The notes under the pieces are model-generated. The model did not search any database. It was not told the origin of the DNA and saw only the letters and a list, made by a program, of their open reading frames with translations. The position numbers and the translations under genes were made by a program. A DNA stretch of 64,000 bases from Pseudomonas sp. Irchel 3A7 (GTDB lineage: Bacteria > Pseudomonadota > Gammaproteobacteria > Pseudomonadales > Pseudomonadaceae), in contig NZ_FYED01000018.1 of assembly GCF_900187565.1 (NCBI RefSeq), positions 62,001 through 126,000 on the forward strand, given 5' to 3'. Below, in pieces: positions 34,996-42,157 of this stretch; position 1 is the stretch's first letter; every line of letters starts with the position of its first letter.

Positions 34996-35952
34996 TCAGC
35001 GATTGCGTCGATCGATAAATCCCAGACTGCGATACAAGGCCTCGATCCTCGGTAATTCGCATCCCGCTGCCTTTGCCGCCGCCAGTGGCCGGCCGTAAAT
35101 GGCGTCCAGCTCCAGCGGTCGCTTGTGCAGAAAATCGTGGTACATGCTCGGCCAGTAGTCGGGCATTTTCTCGGTCACCATGAACAAATGCTCGGCGTAC
35201 CCCGCCGGAACCTCATGACCGCAAGCGATTGCCCCCTGGACCACTTCGGCCATCAGCGCCTTGATCAGCTCACGGCTATCGGCATCGGCCATCAACGGCG
35301 TGGTGCTGGCCCCCAGCAACACCGACAGTCCGTTGTAAGGGATATTCCAGACCAGCTTTTGCCAGCGCGCCTGGTGCAAGTTCGCCATGGCCTGGGAGTC
35401 GATGCCGGCGGTACGGAACAGCCCGACGCCTTCCTCGACGATGGCGGCGCGCGCCGCCCCCTCGGCGGCCGGACCACTGTGGTAGCCAACGTGCACCGCA
35501 CCGAGCGCCTGGTGGGTGACGACGCCGGGACCCTCGCGATGGACGCAGATATAGCAGAGCCCGCCCAGCACATGCAGCGAATCGGGCAACAACTCACGCA
35601 GGCTGTCTTCGACGTCCAGGCCATTTTGCAAAAGCAGCACCTTGGCATTTGGCGCTGCGGCCTGAAGGATGGCCGGGGCCAGGTCTGCGTTGCTGGTGGT
35701 TTTCGCCCCCACCAGCAACCAGTCACAGGGCGGCATGTCTTCAGCCGCCGCATAAGCCTGCACCGGGTTCAGCGTCAGCGCGCCGTGCACGGCGCTGTCA
35801 AGTTGCAGCCCGCGCTCGGCCACCGCGGAAAACTCGCTGCGCAACAGAAAATGCACATCGAAGCCGGCCCGCGCCAGCATCACTCCATAGAAACCGCCGA
35901 TTGCACCGGTCCCGATAATACCGACCGTCGGCTTGGCAACTGCCCCCATCAT
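34996..35952 (-). CDS. 2-dehydropantoate 2-reductase family protein (ApbA/PanE)
   Basis: An NADPH-dependent reductase of 318 residues. The Rossmann motif VGIIGTGAIGGFYG is at the N-terminus. The lysine in QKLVWNIPYNGL and the PSMYHDFLHKRPLELDAI motif are typical of ketopantoate reductases. Whether it makes pantoate or is a paralogue with another substrate is not decided by sequence. The start overlaps the stop of the thioredoxin-like gene (ATGA). Confidence 0.85.
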   Translation of the reverse strand: MMGAVAKPTVGIIGTGAIGGFYGVMLARAGFDVHFLLRSEFSAVAERGLQLDSAVHGALTLNPVQAYAAAEDMPPCDWLLVGAKTTSNADLAPAILQAAAPNAKVLLLQNGLDVEDSLRELLPDSLHVLGGLCYICVHREGPGVVTHQALGAVHVGYHSGPAAEGAARAAIVEEGVGLFRTAGIDSQAMANLHQARWQKLVWNIPYNGLSVLLGASTTPLMADADSRELIKALMAEVVQGAIACGHEVPAGYAEHLFMVTEKMPDYWPSMYHDFLHKRPLELDAIYGRPLAAAKAAGCELPRIEALYRSLGFIDRRNR

Positions 35953-36284
35953 GGCAACTCCTCTGCTGTTCGACTCAACGCCTGACGTATTGCCCGATTG
36001 AGCTCGGTACCGGTCAGGCGCGAATGCAATACCCCAAAGAATTCACCGTCGCGCACCACAAACAGCGCCGGCAAATGAAAGACCTGATATCGCTCGACCA
36101 CCCCTCCATTGTTCCCGGCGTCGATCCAGCACAGCCGATCGACGGCCAGATCGATTGTCGGTAATTGCTCACGGGCAAAACGGCAACTGGAGCAGCCGAC
36201 ACTGGTGAAAACAACCAGCGACACACCGTTCATCGTCAGTAGCCGTTGGTCGGCGTCGAAATCGGTCAGCTGCAATTCGACCAC
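35949..36284 (-). CDS. Thioredoxin-fold protein with CSSC motif
   Basis: A small protein of about 111 residues with a thioredoxin-like domain: VVFTSVGCSSCRFAREQLP carries a CxxC pair at the expected site, and FHLPALFVVRDGE includes the cis-proline position. It may be a disulfide reductase. The start is uncertain: a GTG at 36284 avoids overlap with the divergent PilZ gene, while ATGs at 36335 and 36320 overlap it and one at 36233 would cut into the domain. It is coupled to the PanE-like gene. Confidence 0.75.
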   Translation of the reverse strand: MVELQLTDFDADQRLLTMNGVSLVVFTSVGCSSCRFAREQLPTIDLAVDRLCWIDAGNNGGVVERYQVFHLPALFVVRDGEFFGVLHSRLTGTELNRAIRQALSRTAEELP

Positions 36285-36333
36285 TATACTGGGGGAAACA
36301 ATGTCAGATGGCCGACACATGGAGTCCGTGTTC

Positions 36334-36777
36334 ATGGGACGTTTTATTCCTCATCCTGACGATGTGCCCGTCGAATTAACGTTATTCAAACCCGAGTGTA
36401 TTTCGCGGCATCAGATGCACACTAGCAGCCTTGGCGGCATGGCTTGCAACTATCACCGCGCGTGGCGTTACGGTACAGCGCTTGAAGTGCGCATGCCGAC
36501 CCTCAATCCCGATTTGCGCATTCTGGGCTATGTAGCCTGGTGCTTGCGACGCAAGCACGGCTATCTGGTGGGCATTGCCTTTCTCGACGAACAGACGCTG
36601 TTCAGTGCCCGGATGGGCGAGCAGGTGTGCCAGATCGAACGTTATTGCCGCCAGCACGATGCCCACAATGACCTTCAGGAAGTACAGGCGCTGGCGCTGG
36701 AGTGGGTCCAGGAACATGCCGATGAGTTCTCTCACGACAGGGTCCACCGGGCATTTGCACAATCAATGCAGGATTAA
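36334..36777 (+). CDS. PilZ-like domain protein
   Basis: A protein of 147 residues resembling PilZ domains, which bind c-di-GMP. The motifs are degenerate: in place of RxxxR there is SRHQMH, and in place of (D/N)xSxxG there is TSSLGG. Binding of c-di-GMP is therefore doubtful. The ATG at 36334 has GGAG upstream; ATGs at 36301 and 36319 are in frame. A TATACT at 36285-36290 could be its -10 box. It is head to head with the thioredoxin-like gene. Confidence 0.7.
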   Translation: MGRFIPHPDDVPVELTLFKPECISRHQMHTSSLGGMACNYHRAWRYGTALEVRMPTLNPDLRILGYVAWCLRRKHGYLVGIAFLDEQTLFSARMGEQVCQIERYCRQHDAHNDLQEVQALALEWVQEHADEFSHDRVHRAFAQSMQD

Positions 36778-36946
36778 CGTGCTTTCACAGGCGGGAATTC
36801 CTGGAGAATGCCCGCTAAAGCCGCGCCTGCCCATTGTCGAGCCACGGTGTAACGCGCTAAGGTTCGGGTCCCCGACGCGCTTAATTTGCTGTGCTCCGCC
36901 GCGCGGGTTCGCTGGCGGCCGGCACCCGTGACCTGACGAGTAAACG

Positions 36947-38023
36947 ATGGCTGATTTACCGATCAACGACCTAAACGTCGCCTCCAACGAGACGCTGATC
37001 ACCCCCGATCAGCTCAAGCGTGACATCCCCCTGAGCGACGCCGCCCTGCGCACCGTCACCAAGGGCCGTGAAGTCATTCGCAACATTCTTGATGGCACCG
37101 ACCATCGTCTGTTCGTGGTCATCGGGCCTTGCTCGATCCACGACATCAAGGCGGCCCATGAATACGCCGAGCGCCTGAAAGTGCTCGCCGCGGAAGTCTC
37201 CGATACCTTGTATCTGGTGATGCGCGTGTATTTCGAAAAGCCACGTACCACCGTCGGCTGGAAAGGTTTGATCAACGACCCCTACCTGGACGACTCGTTC
37301 AAGATCCAGGACGGTCTGCACATCGGTCGTCAGTTGCTGCTGGACCTGGCCGAAATGGGCCTGCCGACCGCCACTGAAGCCCTGGACCCGATCTCCCCGC
37401 AGTATCTGCAGGACCTGATCAGCTGGTCGGCCATCGGCGCGCGTACCACCGAGTCCCAGACCCACCGTGAAATGGCTTCCGGCCTGTCCTCGGCAGTCGG
37501 CTTCAAGAACGGCACCGACGGCGGCCTGACCGTGGCGATCAACGCCCTGCAATCGGTTTCCAGCCCGCACCGTTTCCTGGGCATCAACCAGGAAGGTGGC
37601 GTGTCGATCGTGACCACCAAGGGCAACGCCTACGGCCACGTCGTGTTGCGCGGTGGCAATGGCAAGCCGAACTACGATTCGGTCAGCGTCGCCCTGTGCG
37701 AACAAGCGCTGAACAAAGCGAAGATCAAGCCGAACATCATGGTCGATTGCAGCCACGCCAACTCCAACAAGGACCCGGCCCTGCAACCGCTGGTGATGGA
37801 GAACGTCGCCAACCAGATCCTCGAAGGCAACCAGTCGATCATCGGCCTGATGGTCGAAAGCCATTTGAACTGGGGCTGCCAGGCCATTCCGAAAGACCTT
37901 GCCGACCTGCAATACGGCGTGTCGATCACCGATGCCTGCATCGACTGGACCGCTACCGAGAACACCTTGCGCAGCATGCATGCCAAGCTCAAGGATGTGC
38001 TGCCTAAACGCGATCGCACCTGA
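36947..38023 (+). CDS. aroF: Class I DAHP synthase
   Basis: 3-Deoxy-7-phosphoheptulonate synthase of 358 residues, class I-alpha. Signature regions are VVIGPCSIHD with the metal-binding Cys, RVYFEKPRTTVGWKGLINDP, ISWSAIGARTTESQTHR, LRGGNGKPNYD and VDCSHANSNKDP. The feedback type (Tyr- or Phe-sensitive) cannot be assigned with certainty. A 169-bp upstream region holds no clear attenuator. A strong terminator follows. Confidence 0.95.
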   Translation: MADLPINDLNVASNETLITPDQLKRDIPLSDAALRTVTKGREVIRNILDGTDHRLFVVIGPCSIHDIKAAHEYAERLKVLAAEVSDTLYLVMRVYFEKPRTTVGWKGLINDPYLDDSFKIQDGLHIGRQLLLDLAEMGLPTATEALDPISPQYLQDLISWSAIGARTTESQTHREMASGLSSAVGFKNGTDGGLTVAINALQSVSSPHRFLGINQEGGVSIVTTKGNAYGHVVLRGGNGKPNYDSVSVALCEQALNKAKIKPNIMVDCSHANSNKDPALQPLVMENVANQILEGNQSIIGLMVESHLNWGCQAIPKDLADLQYGVSITDACIDWTATENTLRSMHAKLKDVLPKRDRT

Positions 38024-38053
38024 TCGACGCTCGATGCAGATAAAAGCGCAGAC

Positions 38054-38086
38054 AAAAAAACGCCGGGCACTGCCCGGCGTTTTTTT
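38054..38086. terminator. Bidirectional terminator after class I DAHP synthase
   Basis: A7-CGCCGGGCA...TGCCCGGCG-T7, a textbook stem 30 bp after the stop, also positioned to end the convergent GNAT gene. Confidence 0.95.
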
Positions 38087-38107
38087 ATGTGTTCGTTTAG
38101 CTGAAGA

Positions 38108-38395
38108 TCACTGGCTCAGCTTGGCCGCATGCCGCTGGTGACGCTCCATGTAGCGCTCGACGTAGGAGCACGATGGAATGACCGTGTAGCCCATTTCCTC
38201 GGCGTATTCCAGCGCCTTCTCGGTCAGTGCCGCGGCAATGCCACGACCACGCAATGCGTTAGGCACGAACGTGCGGTAGATATCCAGGGTCTGTTTTCCC
38301 AGATCCATATAGGTCAGGTAGGCACGATGACCGTCCACATTGGTCTCGAACTGATGACCAGCCTGGTCATGGTGGATGGACAACGCCTCGCTCAT
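38108..38395 (-). CDS. GNAT-like N-acetyltransferase (YjdJ family)
   Basis: A small acetyltransferase-like protein of 95 residues. The acetyl-CoA loop VPNALRGRGIAAALTEKAL matches the Q/R-x-x-G-x-G/A motif, and VIPSCSYVERYMERH is a family signature. GAGGAG lies five bases before the ATG at 38395. The substrate is unknown. Confidence 0.88.
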   Translation of the reverse strand: MSEALSIHHDQAGHQFETNVDGHRAYLTYMDLGKQTLDIYRTFVPNALRGRGIAAALTEKALEYAEEMGYTVIPSCSYVERYMERHQRHAAKLSQ

Positions 38396-39035
38396 CACTA
38401 CTCCTCGCGGGTCTTGAATTCCGACCCCTACCTTACCGATGTTTTTCCGGCGAAGGAACAACTACGCCACCCCGTGCCTGAATGGACACCGAGAAGAGCT
38501 ACACCGATCTCGCGCAACCGAGCACGTACAAATAGTAGGCACCATTGGCAGAAATGCTCAAGGTACGCTCGTCATCATGCTCGTTGGCGGGGGTGCTGCT
38601 CCGGGTCACGCAGGAACGGCTCGCCCAAGGGGCTCCCCGGGGGCGTCAGCCTGAACATTGCCGGATGTTGAGACTTGAGACGAACGCCCGTTGTTAAAGT
38701 CACCAGAACATAGAGAAAGATATGAGAGGCGTCGCGCAAAATCCGAACAAAAGTGTAGACGAATCCATCTAGACAGACTTTAGCCAAGACCGCAAAAAGA
38801 GCTCTAGGCGCGGGGAACTTTTCCTCGCCGGCTCGCTCATCTCGGGCCTCCCAGCTGGATATTTTTTAAACAGTGCAGTTAAAAGTTGCTCGAAAAAGAA
38901 TCAACGCCTACAATTTTTTTTGCTTCTTGCTTTACGTCAGTTTACTTACGACAAGTAATGGGTAGTATGTACGCCGGCTATTTCCTCAATCGGAGGAGAC
39001 AGCCACTTAATAGAAAGTCCTTGAAGGGGAACACG
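38396..39035. other. Intergenic region before oprI
   Basis: This 640-bp gap is unusually long. The last 150 bp contain the oprI promoters listed separately. The rest has a short GC hairpin near 38620-38645 (GGGGCTCCCC type) without a T-tract. No ribosome-binding-site-supported gene and no recognised RNA gene were found. Confidence 0.5.
38886..38914 (+). promoter_or_regulatory. Strong sigma-70 promoter of oprI
   Basis: TTGCTC (38886-38891), a 17-bp spacer and TACAAT (38909-38914) are followed by a T-rich stretch. Transcription would start near 38921 and leave a leader of about 115 nt. A second, weaker candidate TTTACT-N16-TAGTAT lies at 38941-38968. Confidence 0.6.
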
Positions 39036-39287
39036 ATGAACAACGTTCTGAAATTCTCTGCTCTGGCTCTGGCCGCAGTTCTGGCTACCGGTTGCAGCAG
39101 CGCATCGAAAGAAACCGAAGCACGTCTGACTGCTACTGAAGACGCAGCAGCTCGCGCCCAAGCTCGTGCAGACGAAGCTTACCGTAAAGCTGATGAAGCT
39201 CTGGCTGCTGCTCAAAAAGCACAACAGACTGCTGACGAAGCTAACGAGCGTGCACTGCGCATGCTGGAAAAAGCTAGCCGCAAGTAA
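39036..39287 (+). CDS. oprI: Major outer membrane lipoprotein OprI
   Basis: An 83-residue lipoprotein (Lpp-like). The lipobox LATGCSSAS has the lipidated cysteine at position 20. The remainder is a heptad-repeat coiled coil with repeated Ala-rich units ([28 protein letters not shown]) and ends ASRK, where the terminal lysine can be linked to peptidoglycan. AGGGGA precedes the ATG. An own terminator follows, so it is monocistronic and probably very highly expressed. Confidence 0.98.
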
Positions 39288-39308
39288 TAGTCCTTCGGGA
39301 TTGTTATC

Positions 39309-39338
39309 AAGCCGACCCATTTTTGGGTCGGCTTTTTT
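39309..39338 (+). terminator. Terminator of oprI
   Basis: AAGCCGACCC-ATTTTT-GGGTCGGCTTTTTT forms an 8-bp GC-rich stem with a T-tract, 21 bp past the oprI stop. Confidence 0.95.
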
Positions 39339-39363
39339 ATTGCCCGCGTTTCGTGCGGGCATG

Positions 39364-39399
39364 AAAAAACCCGCCGACACTTCAAGCATCGGCGGGTTC
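39364..39399 (-). terminator. Terminator of the L,D-transpeptidase gene
   Basis: On the minus strand the stem AACCCGCCGAT...TGTCGGCGGGTT is followed by a T-run, 10 bp after the stop of the L,D-transpeptidase gene. Confidence 0.9.
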
Positions 39400-39409
39400 T
39401 TTTCAAGGA

Positions 39410-40381
39410 TTACTGCAGCGGATCGAGTGGCGCGCTGGTCACCATCGGGGTGTTGCTGCTGGGCACGCCGATTTCCACCGGCAGTCCGTCTTCAGCCGCG
39501 ACGACGTCACGTACCACGTCCCAGTTCATGCGCAGGTTGTTGGTGATGTCCTCACGCTTGAGCATCGCGTTGATCACCGCCGTGTGCTTGTCGACCACCG
39601 ACGGGTTGCCCTTGTCGTCCAGCGGCGTGTGCGCTTCCAGGTAAACCTTGCCGCCACTCACGCCGAACTTGTACGAATCGTTGATGATGCGCACCGACGT
39701 GCCTACCGGCACCATGCCGGCCATTTCCAGCACGTTGTTGTTGAACATGCGGAAGCAACCGTGGCTGGTGCGCATCCCGATGCCGAACTTCTTGTTCGAA
39801 CCGTGGATCAGGTAGCCAGGGGTGCCCAGCGTGAATTTGAAAGGCCCCAGCGGGTTATCCGGGCCTGCCGGCACGACGTTGGGCAGTGGGTCACCGTCGG
39901 CGGCGTGTTCGGCCTTGATCGACGCTGGAGGGGTCCAGGTCGGGTTCGGCGTCTTGGCGATGATGCTGGTGTGGGCAATGGGCGAGCCCCAGCCTTCACG
40001 ACCGATACCCAACGGGAAGGTGTACACCACGTTCCGGCCTTTCGGGTAGTAGTAGAGGCGGTACTCGGCCAGGTTGATGACGATGCCTTCACGTGGGCCT
40101 GGCGGCAGGATGAAGCGGGTCGGCAGCACGATTTCGGTGCCCGCGCCCGGCAACCATGGATCGACGCCCGGGTTGGCCGCGACCATTTCCGAGTAGCCCA
40201 GGTCGTAGGCGGTGCCAAGGTCGGCGAAGGTATCTTCGTACTTGGCCTTGATCACTTGCACCTGGCCGATGATGTCTTCACCAGGCGGTGGCAGGGGTAA
40301 CTCCAATGCTGCTACGGGGCCTGCCACACAAAGTGCGGCAAGGGACAGGCAGCGGGTGACGGCAGGAAAACGCGGCAACAT
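39410..40381 (-). CDS. Periplasmic L,D-transpeptidase (YkuD domain)
   Basis: A protein of 323 residues with a signal peptide (cleavage near GPVAA-LE), a LysM-like region (about 35-85), and a YkuD catalytic domain with the motif HGS...TSHGCFRM (H207, C209). In E. coli, related enzymes link Braun lipoprotein to peptidoglycan; the neighbouring oprI makes that role attractive here. The ATG at 40381 is chosen because AAGGA lies eight bases before it; an ATG at 40399 is possible. Confidence 0.92.
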   Translation of the reverse strand: MLPRFPAVTRCLSLAALCVAGPVAALELPLPPPGEDIIGQVQVIKAKYEDTFADLGTAYDLGYSEMVAANPGVDPWLPGAGTEIVLPTRFILPPGPREGIVINLAEYRLYYYPKGRNVVYTFPLGIGREGWGSPIAHTSIIAKTPNPTWTPPASIKAEHAADGDPLPNVVPAGPDNPLGPFKFTLGTPGYLIHGSNKKFGIGMRTSHGCFRMFNNNVLEMAGMVPVGTSVRIINDSYKFGVSGGKVYLEAHTPLDDKGNPSVVDKHTAVINAMLKREDITNNLRMNWDVVRDVVAAEDGLPVEIGVPSSNTPMVTSAPLDPLQ

Positions 40382-40507
40382 CCGGAAAATCCTTCGCATG
40401 ATCGACAGAGGTATAAGAACGGGATTGTACACCGCCGTCCGTAATTTCGGGGAGTTGCACCGATAGAGCGCGTCATGCAGGGAAAAGTTCGCAGCCTGCT
40501 GCAACTC

Positions 40508-40801
40508 CTACAGTTCGAACCGCAGCTCCGGCCAGATCGGCGAGGTACCGCGCTTTTGCGACTCCAGAATGGCCCGGCACAATGAGCACAGGCGCTGGTC
40601 CTGGAACACCCGGCGATCGACGCTCGACCAGCGGGGTTGCGCCGGCAACAGACTGCCGCACAGGGTCCGGTCCGCTGAGCCGCCAAGCTCCAGCTGACGA
40701 GTCACCAGATGCACCCGCACTTCCTGGCAGGCGAACAGGTCCAGCTGTTCATCAGGCTCGATCAGTTGGTAGGCAAATAGTGACCAGGCGGGACGCGGCA
40801 T
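40508..40801 (-). CDS. Small cysteine-containing hypothetical protein
   Basis: A protein of 97 residues with no recognised domain. It has cysteines at LFACQE, RTLCGS, and a CxxC pair in QRLCSLCRAIL that might bind metal. TTGGAG lies seven bases before the ATG at 40801. It lies between the L,D-transpeptidase gene and tesA on the same strand, a position also occupied by a conserved hypothetical gene in other pseudomonads. Confidence 0.75.
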   Translation of the reverse strand: MPRPAWSLFAYQLIEPDEQLDLFACQEVRVHLVTRQLELGGSADRTLCGSLLPAQPRWSSVDRRVFQDQRLCSLCRAILESQKRGTSPIWPELRFEL

Positions 40802-40857
40802 CGGGGGCTCCAAATCGGGGGCGCCACCTTAGCCGAAAGCCCGCGCCTAGAAAAGTG

Positions 40858-41463
40858 TCATAACAGCGGTTTTAGCGTAGGCCAGACATTTTCCAGCAAC
40901 TTGTCCTGGGCCCCCGCAGCCGGGTGTATGCCATCGGCCTGCATCAAGTCGGGATGACCGCCCACGCCGTCGAGGAAAAACGGAACCAGAGGGATTTTTT
41001 TCTCTTGGGCAACATTGCTGTAGGCCTCGGCGAAGGCCTTGGTGTAACGCACACCATAATTGGGAGGCAACTGCATGCCGAGCAACAACACCTTGGCACC
41101 GCTGGCGCGAGAGCTGTCGATCATAGCCGCAAGGTTTTGTTGCAATTGCGTGGGCAGCAATCCGCGCAGTCCGTCATTACCGCCCAACTCGAGGATGACC
41201 AGCTCCGGCTTATGCTCTGCAAGCAGCGCCGGCAGCCGCGCCTGGCCTCCGGCACTGGTGTCGCCGCTGATGGACGCATTGACCACTTTATCGTCAAAAC
41301 CTTCTCGCTTGAGCCGCTGCTCAAGCAAAGACACCCACCCTTGCCGGGTATCCAGTCCGAAACCGGCGCTGATACTATCGCCAACGATCAGGACAGTACC
41401 CGCCGCTGCGTTCTGGGCCATGCACATCAAGGCCAGGCCAGCACTCAAAAACCACACACGCAT
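40858..41463 (-). CDS. tesA: Acyl-CoA thioesterase I / lysophospholipase / arylesterase TesA
   Basis: A periplasmic SGNH hydrolase of 201 residues with a signal peptide cleaved near QNAAA-GT. Catalytic S30 is in IVGDSISAGFG, the oxyanion Gly/Asn are in LELGGNDGLRG, and the Asp/His pair is in MQADGIHPAA. It cleaves acyl-CoA and lysophospholipid esters. The ATG at 41463 is preceded by GGAG that overlaps the first codons of the divergent ybbA. Confidence 0.96.
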   Translation of the reverse strand: MRVWFLSAGLALMCMAQNAAAGTVLIVGDSISAGFGLDTRQGWVSLLEQRLKREGFDDKVVNASISGDTSAGGQARLPALLAEHKPELVILELGGNDGLRGLLPTQLQQNLAAMIDSSRASGAKVLLLGMQLPPNYGVRYTKAFAEAYSNVAQEKKIPLVPFFLDGVGGHPDLMQADGIHPAAGAQDKLLENVWPTLKPLL

Positions 41464-41473
41464 CGGATTCTCC

Positions 41474-42157
41474 ATGGGCGCAAGCATTCTCACCGCGAAG
41501 AACCTTAGCAAAGTGGTTCCCAGCGCGGAAGGTGAACTGACCATCCTGCACCAACTCAGCCTGGAACTGAACAAGGGCGATAGCCTGGCCATCGTCGGCG
41601 CGTCCGGTTCCGGCAAATCCACCCTGCTGGGGCTGCTCGCCGGCCTCGACCTGCCGAGCAGCGGTGAAGTCACCCTCGCCGGGCAAGGCTTGAGCAACCT
41701 CGACGAAGACCAGCGCGCGCGCATCCGCGCAGAACATGTGGGTTTTGTGTTTCAGTCCTTCCAGTTGCTCGACAGCCTCAACGCCCTGGAAAACGTCATG
41801 CTGCCGCTGGAACTCGATGGCCGCAAAGATGCCCGCGACCGCGCCACCGAGCTGTTGCAACGGGTCGGCCTGGGCAAGCGCCTGACCCATTCGCCACGCC
41901 AGCTCTCCGGCGGTGAACAGCAGCGCGTGGCGATTGCCCGGGCGTTTGCCGCCGAACCCGACGTACTGTTCGCCGATGAACCTACCGGCAACCTCGACAG
42001 CCACACCGGCGAGCGCATCAGTGACCTGCTGTTCGAACTCAACAAGGAGCGCGGCACGACCCTGGTACTGGTGACTCACGACGAACGCCTGGCACATCGC
42101 TGCCGGCGCCTGATCCGCCTTGAAGCCGGCCTGCTGGTCGCCCCTCTGGAGGCTTGA
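41474..42157 (+). CDS. ybbA: ABC transporter ATP-binding protein YbbA
   Basis: An ATPase of 227 residues (LolD-like). Walker A GASGSGKST, the Q-loop in VFQSFQLLD, signature LSGGEQQRVAIA, Walker B VLFADEPTGNLD and the switch His in VTHDE are all present. It forms an exporter with the following FtsX-type permease. Only 10 bp separate its ATG from that of tesA, and no clear ribosome binding site is seen upstream. Confidence 0.93.
   Translation: MGASILTAKNLSKVVPSAEGELTILHQLSLELNKGDSLAIVGASGSGKSTLLGLLAGLDLPSSGEVTLAGQGLSNLDEDQRARIRAEHVGFVFQSFQLLDSLNALENVMLPLELDGRKDARDRATELLQRVGLGKRLTHSPRQLSGGEQQRVAIARAFAAEPDVLFADEPTGNLDSHTGERISDLLFELNKERGTTLVLVTHDERLAHRCRRLIRLEAGLLVAPLEA

Noticed and set aside
38575..38787. 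Open frame on the minus strand before oprI
   Set aside because: It starts with TTG, has no convincing ribosome binding site and no recognisable content.
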